Origin: Nocardia bhagyanarayanae
GTDB taxonomy: Bacteria; Actinomycetota; Actinomycetes; Mycobacteriales; Mycobacteriaceae
Length of the DNA stretch: 64,000 bases
Reading direction: 5' to 3'
NCBI RefSeq assembly: GCF_006716565.1
Contig: NZ_VFPG01000001.1
Coordinates: 3,844,001 to 3,908,000 of the forward strand
The position numbers and the translations under genes were made by a program. The notes under the pieces were generated by a model. The model was not told where the DNA came from. It was given only the letters and a program-made list of their open reading frames with translations, and ran no database searches. Positions 47,386 to 57,516 of this stretch are shown piece by piece. Within the stretch, counting starts at the first letter, position 1, and the number at the start of each line of letters is the position of its first letter.

Positions 47386-47495
47386 GCGTCCGACGCCGGT
47401 TCGGGGACCGGTGCTCGGTGCCACCGGTCGACCAGCGCGGGCATCTCATCGCTCGACCGGGATCGCGGCGGGCATGGTGTGACTACGATCCGGAC

Positions 47496-48248
47496 ATGTC
47501 GAAGTTCAAGACCTGGGACGGGCTGGAGCTGAACTACCGCGTGTGGGACGGCGAAGGTCGCACGGTGGTGCTGCAGCACGGTGTCGTCGCCGATACCAAC
47601 GCCAACTGGATGAGCATGGGCGTGGTGGCCGCGCTGCAAGCCGCCGGACACCGGGTCGTCTCGCTGGACGCGCGCGGGCACGGGCGCTCGGAGAAGCCGC
47701 ACGACGCGGCGCGGTACTCGTGGTCGGCGATGGCTCGGGACGTGCGCGCGCTCTACGACGAACTCGACCTCGACGACGTCGCGCAGGTGGGCTATTCGAT
47801 GGGCGGAGTGATCTCGCTGCTGGTCGCCGCGGCCGACGAGCGAGTCGCGAAACTCGCTGTGGGCGGGATCGGTTCGGGTGTGCTCGACTGCGGCGGCGTG
47901 GACCGGCGAGTGGTGGAACCCGAGGAGATTCGACTGGCGATGAACGGCGACGGCGCGGGCGCGCCGCGGGCGGCCCGCCAGTTCCGCGTCCTCGCCGACG
48001 CGGTCCGCGCCGACCTGGACGCCATCCGCGCCGTGGTCACCGGTCTCGACGACCGTCCGATCGGCACGCTCGACGACATCACCGTCCCCGCGCTGGTTCT
48101 CGCGGGCTCCGACGATCCCTTCGCCGCCGAGCCCGAGCGCCTCGCCGCAGCGTTGCCGGACGGTCGCTGTGTGGTCGTCCCCGGCGATCACATGCTGGCC
48201 GTGATGAATCCCGGGTTCAAGGACGCCCTTGTCGATTTCGTGCGCTGA
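47496..48248 (+). CDS. Alpha/beta fold hydrolase
   Basis: A 250-residue hydrolase. VLQHGVVADTNANW contains the oxyanion HG, VVSLDARGHGRSEKP the conserved loop, and VGYSMGGVISLLVAAA the nucleophile Ser (GYSMGG near residue 98). The acid is in VLAGSDDPFAAEPERL and the base His in VVPGDHMLAVM. Unlike some alpha/beta proteins in this window, all triad members are present. The substrate is unknown; esterase or epoxide-type chemistry is possible. It is convergent with the GNAT gene. Confidence 0.9.
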   Translation: MSKFKTWDGLELNYRVWDGEGRTVVLQHGVVADTNANWMSMGVVAALQAAGHRVVSLDARGHGRSEKPHDAARYSWSAMARDVRALYDELDLDDVAQVGYSMGGVISLLVAAADERVAKLAVGGIGSGVLDCGGVDRRVVEPEEIRLAMNGDGAGAPRAARQFRVLADAVRADLDAIRAVVTGLDDRPIGTLDDITVPALVLAGSDDPFAAEPERLAAALPDGRCVVVPGDHMLAVMNPGFKDALVDFVR

Positions 48249-48260
48249 GTTCCGCCGCGG

Positions 48261-48800
48261 TCAGAAGACCAAGCGCATCACGTAGTCGTGGTGGAGCTGG
48301 TTGCCGACGGGGAAGGTCTTGGTGCCGACCGTCTGCAGACCGTATTTGGCGTAGAACCGCTGGGCGCGGGTGTTCTCCTGGTTGACGCCGAGCCACACGC
48401 CCGCGTAACCCTCCTCGCGGGCCCGCTCCAGCGCGGCGTGCATGAGCGCCGTCGACACCCCCGTGCCGTGGTGACCGGGCAGGACGTACATCTTGCTGAT
48501 CTCGACGACCGGCCGCAGATCGACGACCCTCGCCACCTCGGGGTCCGCCGGCTCGCCCGCGTGCAGCATCGCGTAGCCGACGATGTCGCCGCCCGCGACC
48601 GCCTTGAGCACCGTCCGCGCGGGGTCGGTCAGGTATTCGCCGAATCGTTCGCCGGACAGCACCTCGGCCAGGAAGATCTCGATGTCGTCCGCGGTGGCGT
48701 CGGGCGGGCAGGCCAGCGGAAAGGTCGCGGCCGCAACGTCACTGAGGGCTTCGGCGTCCCATAATCCGGCCCGGTCGACGATGACTGGGATGTTGCTCAT
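48261..48800 (-). CDS. GNAT family N-acetyltransferase (Rv2669 family)
   Basis: A 179-residue GNAT. The acetyl-CoA pyrophosphate loop is LPGHHGTGVSTALMHAALER (R/Q-x-x-G-x-A variant) near residue 116, preceded by the beta-4 strand VVEISKMYVL. Motif B is VWLGVNQENTRAQRFYAKYG. The acceptor is unknown. ATG 48800 is used; an upstream ATG at 48845 would add an unrelated basic stretch. It ends the region syntenic with M. tuberculosis. Confidence 0.88.
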   Translation of the reverse strand: MSNIPVIVDRAGLWDAEALSDVAAATFPLACPPDATADDIEIFLAEVLSGERFGEYLTDPARTVLKAVAGGDIVGYAMLHAGEPADPEVARVVDLRPVVEISKMYVLPGHHGTGVSTALMHAALERAREEGYAGVWLGVNQENTRAQRFYAKYGLQTVGTKTFPVGNQLHHDYVMRLVF

Positions 48801-49212
48801 GCGTCCAGTAGAGCATGTTCGCGCGAAACCACGCACGATCCGCACTCACGCGATGTGGTCCCGCGTGGTCGGACGGTGGTGGCGCCGTGCGCGATGCAGC
48901 TGTTCCCCGGATGCCCTCGGGTTCCTCGGCGGCGATGGCGTAAACGCGGCGCCGCACGCGAACCTGGCGGCGCTCGCAGCTCCTTTCTGTCGGTCGCCAT
49001 CGGTTAGCCAAAAGTGTGCTATCAGATATTCGGACATCCTTCTGTCGTTTGTTCAGTCTTTTCCCACGCCCGTTGTCTTCTGCTGACTCCCGTTGAGACC
49101 GAGAGTCATTCGGCGGGATTCTGCTCCCATCCATCGCCTCGTCCGAGACGAAGATTCAAGGTAGCTAGCGGTTGTCTAGAGGTCTATCCGACGGTGAGGA
49201 GGGTTGAGCGGA
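48801..49212. other. 412-bp gene-free region upstream of the oxidative cassette
   Basis: No coding sequence is supported. The part from 49005 to 49110 is distinctly AT-richer than its neighbours and T-rich, and likely contains the promoter for the monooxygenase/P450 operon. I could not fix individual promoter boxes. Confidence 0.5.
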
Positions 49213-50709
49213 ATGCTGGACTGCGCGGTCGCGGTGATCGGAGCCGGATTCGGCGGCATCGCGATGGGAGTCGCGCTGAAGCGCGCCGGGATCGAGGATT
49301 TCCTGATCTTCGACAAGGGGCACGAGGTCGGCGGCGTGTGGCGCGAGAACACCTATCCGGGCTGTTCGTGCGATGTGCCCTCGCACCTGTACTCGCTGTC
49401 GTGCGCGCCCTACCGCGACCGGCGCGTGCGTTACCCCGGCCAGCCGGAGATCTTGGCGTATCTGCGCCGGGTGACCGACGAACACGGCTTGGCGCGGCAT
49501 CTCCGCCTCGGTGTCGCCATCGCCGAGGCGACCTACCTCGACGACACCGGACACTGGCGACTCGGCACCGAATGCGGTCACCACTCGGTGGCCGAAGTGG
49601 TCGTCTTCGCGGTCGGCCAGCTGCACCGCCCGAACATCCCCGACCTGCCCGGCGGCGCGGAGTTCGGCGGGCCCGCGTTCCACTCGGCCGAATGGGATCA
49701 CGGTGTGGACCTGCGCGACCGGACCGTGGCGGTGATCGGCACGGGCTCCTCTGCCGCCCAGATGCTGCCGGATCTCGCGGCGACGGCGCGTCGGGTGTTC
49801 GTCTTCCAGCGGACGCCGCACTGGGTGCTGCCGAAGCCGCGGCCGGAGTTCGGCCCGGTTACCCGTGCGGCACTGCGGATTCCCGGCGCGCACCGGCTCT
49901 ATCGCCGGATGCTCTATCACGGCGCGGACCGCGTGCTGGCTCCGGTCATGCGGCGCGGCTGGTCGGCGCGGCCAGTGGAGTGGGCAGCGCGCAGGCATCT
50001 GCGCAGGCATGTGCCCGATCCCGCGCTGCGCGCGAAGCTGACGCCCGGCTATCCCATCGGCGGCAAACGCATCGTCTTCGACAGCCGGTTCTATACGGTG
50101 CTCAACTGCCCCGCAGTGGAGTTGGTCACCGAGGCGATCGAGCGGGTCACCGTCGACGGCATCCAGACCGTCGACGGAACGTTGCGCCGCTGCGATGTCT
50201 TGATCTACGCGACGGGTTTTCGCGCCTCGGAGTTCCTCGTCCCGGTCACGGTCCGCGGCCGCGGCGGCGCGGTGCTGCACGAACAGTGGGCGACCGGCGC
50301 GTCCGCGTTTCTCGGTGTGGCGGTGCCCGGTTACCCCAACGCCTTTCTCATCGCCGGGCCGAACACGTTCAACCCGGCGGGAAGCAATCCCACGATGAAG
50401 GAGTGCCAGGTCGACTTCATCGTGCGCTGTCTGCGTTGGCGTGCCGAACTTGGCGCCGCCGCGATCGAGGTGACCGCCGAGGCGGCGCACAGCCACCAGC
50501 TCTGGTTGGCCAAGGCCATGGCAAAGACCGTCTGGCCCGCGATGGAGCAGAGCTGGTACAAGCACGGCGCCGGCCGGGTGACCAATCCGTGGCCCGCCTC
50601 GGCGCGCGCGTTCGGCAAGATGCTGCGCCGCCACCCCGCCGAATCGTTCACCGTCGTCCGGATCGGCGACCGCGGCGGCCAGTGCGCCGATACTGGCCGA
50701 TCATCGTGA
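49213..50709 (+). CDS. Flavin-containing monooxygenase, Baeyer-Villiger type
   Basis: A 498-residue two-dinucleotide-fold enzyme. The FAD motif is VAVIGAGFGGIAMGVALKRA near residue 8. The BVMO fingerprint FGGPAFHSAEWDHG near 155 matches FxGxxxHxxxW(P/D). The NADPH motif is VAVIGTGSSAAQMLPDL near 175, followed by IYATGFRASEFLVPV. It should insert one oxygen into a ketone or oxygenate a heteroatom. ATG 49213 follows AGGAGG by 10 bases; TTG 49204 overlaps that site too closely. First gene of a four-enzyme cassette. Confidence 0.92.
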   Translation: MLDCAVAVIGAGFGGIAMGVALKRAGIEDFLIFDKGHEVGGVWRENTYPGCSCDVPSHLYSLSCAPYRDRRVRYPGQPEILAYLRRVTDEHGLARHLRLGVAIAEATYLDDTGHWRLGTECGHHSVAEVVVFAVGQLHRPNIPDLPGGAEFGGPAFHSAEWDHGVDLRDRTVAVIGTGSSAAQMLPDLAATARRVFVFQRTPHWVLPKPRPEFGPVTRAALRIPGAHRLYRRMLYHGADRVLAPVMRRGWSARPVEWAARRHLRRHVPDPALRAKLTPGYPIGGKRIVFDSRFYTVLNCPAVELVTEAIERVTVDGIQTVDGTLRRCDVLIYATGFRASEFLVPVTVRGRGGAVLHEQWATGASAFLGVAVPGYPNAFLIAGPNTFNPAGSNPTMKECQVDFIVRCLRWRAELGAAAIEVTAEAAHSHQLWLAKAMAKTVWPAMEQSWYKHGAGRVTNPWPASARAFGKMLRRHPAESFTVVRIGDRGGQCADTGRSS

Positions 50710-50767
50710 CGCGTGCCACTATCGAAGTGGCGCAACATAACTCGCGACTGGGGAAGGCCAATCGATC

Positions 50768-51994
<1,227 letters not shown>

Positions 51995-52126
51995 GTTTCG
52001 CGCGGCGACTCGGCGAAATCATCCACAGGGCCGCGGTTGTGCACAGCGGCGCCGACGAGGTTCCGGGGGCCGCGGGGGTGTGCCACGCTGAGTTCGCACA
52101 CCCCCGCGGACACCTCAGGAGGACCG

Positions 52127-53443
52127 ATGAGTCGAGGGCACGCACCGACGGTAGCGGGGTACCCGCCCGGCCCGGTCCTTCCGGTGTTCGCGCAGAGCTA
52201 TCTCTACATTCGGTACCGCGCCGCGTTGCTTCCGGTGCTGCGCCGCCGCTACGGCGAGGTCTTCTCGTTGCGCATTCCGCCGTTCGCCGATCGGCTCGTG
52301 GTGTTCTCCCGCCCGGAGCACGTCAAGGAGATCTTCGCCGGGGACCCGTACGACATGCACGCGGGAGAGGCCAACAACATCCTCGGTCCGGTGATGGGTC
52401 CGCATTCGGTGCTGCTCACCGACGAAGCCGAACACGCGAGGGCGCGCAAGCTGCTGATGCCCGCGTTCAACGGGACGGCCCTGCGCGGCTATCGCGACCT
52501 GGTGAGCGAGATCGCCGCCGCGGAGACCGCCGGCTGGCGGCCCGGCTCGACTGTGGTCACGCTGGACCGGATGAACGCGCTGACCCTCGAGGTGATCATG
52601 CGGGTGGTCTTCGGCGTCACCGACGAACGCACTCGCGCCGAACTGGCGCCGCGCCTGCACCGCATCGTCACCATCAGCCCGCTGCAGTACGCGGGTCTGC
52701 GGATCCCGCGGTTGCAGCGCTACTGGCCGTGGCGGTCCTTCCACGACACGCTCGCCGCGATCGACGACCTGCTCTACCGCGAGATCGCCGAGCGCCGCTC
52801 GGCCCCCGATCTGGCCGACCGCACCGACGTGCTGTCCCGGCTGCTACAGGTCGGTGGCGGCGAAGCGCCGTTGTCGGACGCGGAGTTGCGCGATCAGCTG
52901 GTCACCTTGCTGCTGGCAGGGCACGAGACCACCGCGGCCGCGCTGTCCTGGGCGCTCTACGAACTCGCCGCCGATCCGGCGCTACAGCTCGCGACCTACC
53001 GGGCCGTGCGAGCCGACGACGACAAGGCGGTGGAAGCCGTGCTGAAGGAGGCGATGCGTCTGCACACGGTGATCCCCGGCGCGGTACGCAAACTCACCAA
53101 GGACACCACGATCGGCCAATGGGAGCTGCCCGCGGGCACCACCGTCAGCTGCTCGATCTTCCTCGCGCATCGTCGGCCCGAGAGCTATCCCGACGTGGCC
53201 GCCTTCCGCCCGGCGCGGTTCCTGGACGGCGAGGTCGAACCGAACACGTGGCTGCCGTTCGGCGGTGGCGTGCGCCGGTGCATCGGCGCGGGCTTCGCGC
53301 TGATGGAGGGGACGGCGGTTCTACGCGAGGTCCTGATCAGGCACACGCTGGCGCTCGCCGACGCACGCCCCGAGCGCGGACGGGTGCGGAATATCACCAC
53401 AGTCCCGCGCGGCAAGGCCAGAATCGTGGTCACACCACGGTAG
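52127..53443 (+). CDS. Cytochrome P450 (CYP135/138-like)
   Basis: A 438-residue P450 of a different family from its neighbour. The N-terminus is proline-rich (YPPGPVLPVFAQSYLYIRYR). The I-helix is LLLAGHETTAAALSWALYEL, ExxR is EAMRLHTVIPGAVRK, and the heme loop is WLPFGGGVRRCIGAGFALM with the axial Cys. The sequence style resembles mycobacterial CYP135/CYP138. AGGAGG at 52117-52122 sets ATG 52127. A dispersed repeat starts three bases after its stop. Confidence 0.93.
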   Translation: MSRGHAPTVAGYPPGPVLPVFAQSYLYIRYRAALLPVLRRRYGEVFSLRIPPFADRLVVFSRPEHVKEIFAGDPYDMHAGEANNILGPVMGPHSVLLTDEAEHARARKLLMPAFNGTALRGYRDLVSEIAAAETAGWRPGSTVVTLDRMNALTLEVIMRVVFGVTDERTRAELAPRLHRIVTISPLQYAGLRIPRLQRYWPWRSFHDTLAAIDDLLYREIAERRSAPDLADRTDVLSRLLQVGGGEAPLSDAELRDQLVTLLLAGHETTAAALSWALYELAADPALQLATYRAVRADDDKAVEAVLKEAMRLHTVIPGAVRKLTKDTTIGQWELPAGTTVSCSIFLAHRRPESYPDVAAFRPARFLDGEVEPNTWLPFGGGVRRCIGAGFALMEGTAVLREVLIRHTLALADARPERGRVRNITTVPRGKARIVVTPR

Positions 53444-53445
53444 AT

Positions 53446-53490
53446 GACACAGCCGGACGGAGTCCGTCGTCAGCCCGCGCATGGCCGGAG
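53446..53490 (+). repeat. Dispersed ~45-bp repeat, copy 3
   Basis: ACACAGCCGGACGGAGTCCG is followed by TCGTC and then AGCCCGCGCATGGCCGGAG. It is the best-preserved copy, starting just after the stop codon of the second P450 gene. Confidence 0.75.
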
Positions 53491-53572
53491 AAGAGGTGGA
53501 GGTAGGCGTAGATCCGAGGAATCTGCGCCCGCCAGCTTTGCGCCGCGCCGCGGGCGGGTAATCTCGGTGGCC

Positions 53573-55141
53573 ATGACGAGCGGTAACCGCATCGCGGTCG
53601 TAGGTGCGGGCATCGCAGGCCTAGCCTGCGCGAAGGTGTTGAGCCGAGCGGGTTTTCCGGTCGAGGTGTTCGAACGGGCTCCCGATGTCGGTGGTGTGTG
53701 GAGCGCGACCCGGCGTTATCCCGGGCTGCGCACGCTGAACAGCAAACACACCTACCGCTTCTCGGACTTCGCCATGCCCGAGGACTACCCGCGCGTGCCC
53801 GACGGCGCCCAGATGCAGGCCTACCTGGAGGGATACGTGCGGCACTTCGGGCTGCGCGAGAACCTCCGCCTCGGCACCGAGGTGGTGGCCGCCGACCCGG
53901 TGGACAGCGGCTGGCTGCTGGAGATCCGTGACGAGACGGGCGTGCACCGCACTTCGTGCGACCACCTCGTCGTCGCCAACGGCGTGTTCAGCGAACCCGC
54001 GATGCCCGACTACCGCGGCGCGGAGGCCTTCCTCGCGCGCGGCGGACAGCTCTATCACTCGTCGGAATTCCTCGACGTCGAGCAGGCGCGCGGGAAGTCG
54101 GTGGTGGTCGTCGGATACGGCCAGTCCGCCTGTGACATCGCCGAGGCGGTCAGCCACGTCGCGGCCGAGACCACGGTGGTCGCTCGGCGTTTGCTGTGGA
54201 AGATGCCGCGCAAGCTCAGCACCGGCCTGGACTTCGAGCGGCTGTTCCTCACCCGGCTCGGCGAGGCGCACTTCCGCTACCACAGCCCGCGCGGCTTCGA
54301 ACGTTTCCTGCACGGCGCCGGACACAGCTTCCGCGACACCGATTTCGACGTGATCCAGGAACTCACCACCAAGAAGCTCGGCCTGCGCGAGCTCGATCTG
54401 GTCCCGGAGGGCCGGTTCGAGGAGATCGCGCAGAGCACCGCGAGCATCGCCACCGAGGGATTCTTCGAGCAGATCCGCGACGGCCGGATCACCGTGCTGC
54501 GCGACACCAGCGTCACCGAGCTGTCCGGCACGCCCGCCGGCTGTGCCGCGTGGCTGTCCGACGGGCAGGTCCTGCCCGCCGACATCGTCGTGTGCGCCAC
54601 CGGCTTCCAGCAGCGGGTGCCGTTCCTGACCCCGTACATCCAGCGCAGGCTCACCGACGACGACGGCAATTTCCGTCTCTACCGGCACATTCTGCCGACC
54701 GAGGTACCGAACCTGACCTTCGCGGGTTACAACTCCTCGCTGCTCGGCACGCTCAGCGCCGAGGTCGGCGCGCACTGGACCGCCGCGTTGCTGCGCGGCC
54801 GTCTCGCGCTGCCGTCGCAGGAGGAGATGGGCGAACACATCGACACCCGGCTGCAGTGGATGGCGGCGGGCACCGGCGGCCACCACGCGCACGGCACGAC
54901 CATCACCCCGTTCGCCCTGCACAACATCGACGAGATGCTGGCCGACCTGAAGTTCCGGCTCCCGCTGCGCACCCGGCTCGCCCAGTGGTTCCGGCCCGTG
55001 AAACCCGCCGCCTATCGCGGACTCTCGGAGCGCGGGCAGACTCCGGCGGCGCCGACGCCGCCCGGCCCGGCGCCCACCGAGGCGGCCACGGCTTCGGCCG
55101 AGCCGTACCCGCAGCGCGACCCGCACCCGTCTCAGGCCTGA
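53573..55141 (+). CDS. Flavin-containing monooxygenase (FMO family)
   Basis: A 522-residue FMO. The FAD site is RIAVVGAGIAGLACAKVLSR near residue 6. GGVWSATRRYPGLRTLNSKH follows as in FMOs. The fingerprint-like region is FLARGGQLYHSSEFLDVEQ, the NADPH site is VVVVGYGQSACDIAEAVSHV near 178, and VVCATGFQQRVPFL is the ATG-containing motif. A Pro/Ala-rich tail of about 50 residues is disordered. It acts on an unknown nucleophilic or carbonyl substrate. It lies in line with the two P450s and the LysR gene. Confidence 0.92.
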   Translation: MTSGNRIAVVGAGIAGLACAKVLSRAGFPVEVFERAPDVGGVWSATRRYPGLRTLNSKHTYRFSDFAMPEDYPRVPDGAQMQAYLEGYVRHFGLRENLRLGTEVVAADPVDSGWLLEIRDETGVHRTSCDHLVVANGVFSEPAMPDYRGAEAFLARGGQLYHSSEFLDVEQARGKSVVVVGYGQSACDIAEAVSHVAAETTVVARRLLWKMPRKLSTGLDFERLFLTRLGEAHFRYHSPRGFERFLHGAGHSFRDTDFDVIQELTTKKLGLRELDLVPEGRFEEIAQSTASIATEGFFEQIRDGRITVLRDTSVTELSGTPAGCAAWLSDGQVLPADIVVCATGFQQRVPFLTPYIQRRLTDDDGNFRLYRHILPTEVPNLTFAGYNSSLLGTLSAEVGAHWTAALLRGRLALPSQEEMGEHIDTRLQWMAAGTGGHHAHGTTITPFALHNIDEMLADLKFRLPLRTRLAQWFRPVKPAAYRGLSERGQTPAAPTPPGPAPTEAATASAEPYPQRDPHPSQA

Positions 55142-55211
55142 GCCGCGGTGCTCGCGGATTGTCACCGGCGCAACGCGCACGCGTCCGAATTGCGTCTGTG
55201 ATAATCCGCGA

Positions 55212-56117
55212 GTGGATGCCCTCGACCTGAATCTGCTGGTTGCTCTGGATGCGCTGCTCGACACGAACAGCGTCACCAAAGCCGCCGAACGCCTGGGCAC
55301 CTCGACCCCCGCCATGAGCCGCACGCTCGCACGGCTGCGCCGGGTGCTGGACGATCCGCTGCTCGTCCGCTCCGGGCGGAACCTGGTTCCGACACCGCGG
55401 GCCCTCGAATTGCGGTACGAGGTCGCCGCGTTGGTCGAACGCGGCCGCGCGCTGCTCGACACCCGCGCGGAAGCCGACCCCGCCGGATTGCGGCGCGGAT
55501 TCACCGTGCAGGCCGACGACACCGTCCGCGCCCACCTCGCCGCCCCGCTGCTCGCCGCCGTGCGGCGCCGGGCGCCCGGCGTCACCGTGCATTTCCTGGC
55601 CGACGGCGCGGAGGGGTCGTCGGCGCTGCGAGACGGCCGCGCCGACATCGCGGTCGGCGTCCTGGAACGCAGCGATCCCGAGATCACCGTGCAGCGGGTG
55701 CTCGGAGATCACCTCGTCGGCGTCGCCGCCCCCGACCATCCGCTGATCACCGAACGAGTCACCGTGGCCGCCTATGCCGCCGCGGCCCACCTCGCCATCT
55801 CGCGACACGGCCGCGCCCGCGGCCCGATCGACGACCGCCTCGCGTTGCACGGCCGCACGCGCCGGGTGGTCGCGATCGTCCCCGATCTCAGCACCGCGCT
55901 GCTCGCGGTGCGCTCCGGCGAACTCGTCTGCCCCGCGCCCGCCCGGCTGGCCGACGACGCGCTGCGGGCGATGGGGTTGCGCGCCTTCGACATTCCCCTG
56001 CCGTTGCCGGAGGTGACGATCGGCATGGCGTGGCACCCGCGCAACACCGCCGACAGCGGGCATCGGTGGTTGCGGGAATCGATCCGCGGGTTGCTCGCGC
56101 CGAGCGCGAGCGGGTGA
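55212..56117 (+). CDS. LysR family transcriptional regulator
   Basis: A 301-residue LTTR. The N-terminal wHTH has LDLNLLVALDALLDTNSVTK then AAERLGTSTPAMSRTLARLR. The substrate-binding domain from about residue 90 has RRGFTVQADDTVRAHLAAPL and is LysR_substrate type. GTG 55212. It is 70 bp behind the FMO gene in the same direction, so it may be transcribed with the cassette and control it. The stop adjoins the next convergent gene with no gap. Confidence 0.9.
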   Translation: MDALDLNLLVALDALLDTNSVTKAAERLGTSTPAMSRTLARLRRVLDDPLLVRSGRNLVPTPRALELRYEVAALVERGRALLDTRAEADPAGLRRGFTVQADDTVRAHLAAPLLAAVRRRAPGVTVHFLADGAEGSSALRDGRADIAVGVLERSDPEITVQRVLGDHLVGVAAPDHPLITERVTVAAYAAAAHLAISRHGRARGPIDDRLALHGRTRRVVAIVPDLSTALLAVRSGELVCPAPARLADDALRAMGLRAFDIPLPLPEVTIGMAWHPRNTADSGHRWLRESIRGLLAPSASG

Positions 56118-57146
56118 CTATTGCGCGGGCAGGTCGCCAGGGGGTGTGCTGAGCGGTCTGCCGAAGGGGCCCGACGGATTGCGCTTGAGTTCGTCGAGCA
56201 TGGCCTGCAACTTGTCGACGTGCGAGTTGTCCTCGATGGCCGACCGATGCTGGGTGGGTGCGGCGGTCGGTTCCTCGCGGTCGGCGCGCGGTGCGGTGAG
56301 GTTGGTCTCGGGGCGGCTGGTCAGCGTCGGCGTCTCCAGGCGACCGTTCAGCCGCGGCGCGGTGTCGACACCGGGCGTGCCGACGCTGCCGTAGTCCAGG
56401 CGTTCCTGCGGTGCTTCCGTCCGCGGCGCGATCTCCGCGGGCTCCACGTGCGCGTTCGAGATCGGTTCGGGCGCGGCGTCGTAGGGCGCGCCTCGCGAGA
56501 CGTTCGGTTCGACCCAATCGTGCAGCGCGGGCGGGACGGAGACGGGCTCGCGGCGCGGTAGCCCGTTCGACGCGGCGGGCTGCTGCTCCACGCGCGCCGC
56601 GACGGCGGCCACTTCCAAGCTGTCGGTGCGCGGCCCTTCTGGCGCGGGTTCTTGGCGGGGTGGCGTTGGTGGTCGTAGGCGTTCGGCGCGCGGCGTGTCG
56701 AGGCGCGAAGTTTCCGTGCGGGTGGTTTCGGGGCGCGGCGTTTCGGAGCGCGTGGCCTCGGAGCGCAGTGTTTCGGAGCGTGTGGCTTCGGGGCGCAGTG
56801 TTTCGGAGCGTGTGGTTTCGGGGCGCGGGGTTTCGGGCCGTAGGGTTTCGGGCCGCGTCGCGTCGGTGCGCGCCGTGGGAGCGCGGTGCTCGGCGCGGGC
56901 GCGCGGGGCGGTGCGTTCGACGGCAGCGCCGGAGGCTGCGTCGTCGAGCCGGGCTTCCAACGACGAAACGTTCTGTTCGGTGCGGAAGGCCCACGCCTCC
57001 AGCTTCTTCAGGCGCGCCTCGACGCCGTTGTCCTCGCCCACCCGGGCGGCGACGCTGTCGAGCTTGTCGCTCACCTCGCGCAGGAGCTCCGCGATGCCCG
57101 ACAAGATCGCGCCGACCGACTCGGCGCCCTGCTGGCCGTGCTCCAT
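56118..57146 (-). CDS. Hypothetical coiled-coil protein with degenerate pentapeptide repeat
   Basis: A 342-residue protein of no recognised family. Residues 1-75 form a strong heptad pattern (ILSGIAELLREVSDKLDSVA, then VEARLKKLEAWAFRTEQNVS). Residues about 92-160 repeat R-(P/S)-E-(T/A)-x in tandem (RPETLRPETPRPETTRSE). The remainder is Pro/Arg/Glu-rich and disordered, ending SGPFGRPLSTPPGD. There is no signal peptide. The layout suggests a scaffold or partner-binding protein. It is divergent from the CoiA-like gene with a 370-bp gap. Confidence 0.75.
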   Translation of the reverse strand: MEHGQQGAESVGAILSGIAELLREVSDKLDSVAARVGEDNGVEARLKKLEAWAFRTEQNVSSLEARLDDAASGAAVERTAPRARAEHRAPTARTDATRPETLRPETPRPETTRSETLRPEATRSETLRSEATRSETPRPETTRTETSRLDTPRAERLRPPTPPRQEPAPEGPRTDSLEVAAVAARVEQQPAASNGLPRREPVSVPPALHDWVEPNVSRGAPYDAAPEPISNAHVEPAEIAPRTEAPQERLDYGSVGTPGVDTAPRLNGRLETPTLTSRPETNLTAPRADREEPTAAPTQHRSAIEDNSHVDKLQAMLDELKRNPSGPFGRPLSTPPGDLPAQ

Positions 57147-57516
57147 GCGTACCTTCTTCCCCGTCGATGCCCGAACTACGTGCGTGGCCCGGCGATTCTA
57201 TCCGCAGCCTTTTGGCGGCGCGGGGCGAGCACCGGCCGTCGCGGCCGTGACGGCGGGCGGGCGATCCGGCGCGCCCGGCCGCGTCACCGAATTGGCGGCA
57301 AGTATCAATCGACCGAAATTTCTGTGGTGTTTCTCGCGCATGTCGCTGCGAAAACCCTTGTGACGCAGCGCACATCGCCTGGTGAGCGGCCTCGCGGCGG
57401 GTGCGGCGCACCCGAGCGCGGGGTAAAGGGGGCTGGCGAGCGGAGGAAGATAGGCGCACTCTTGATCTATGGAGTAGGTCGCGAGACCGTGCGGTGTTGG
57501 GCAGGGGAGTGATCGC
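57147..57516. other. 370-bp divergent intergenic region
   Basis: No gene is supported. An AT-richer stretch at 57296-57335 and the sequence TTGATCTATGGAGTAGGT near 57461 could belong to promoters of the two flanking hypothetical genes. No repeats or RNA structures stood out. Confidence 0.4.
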
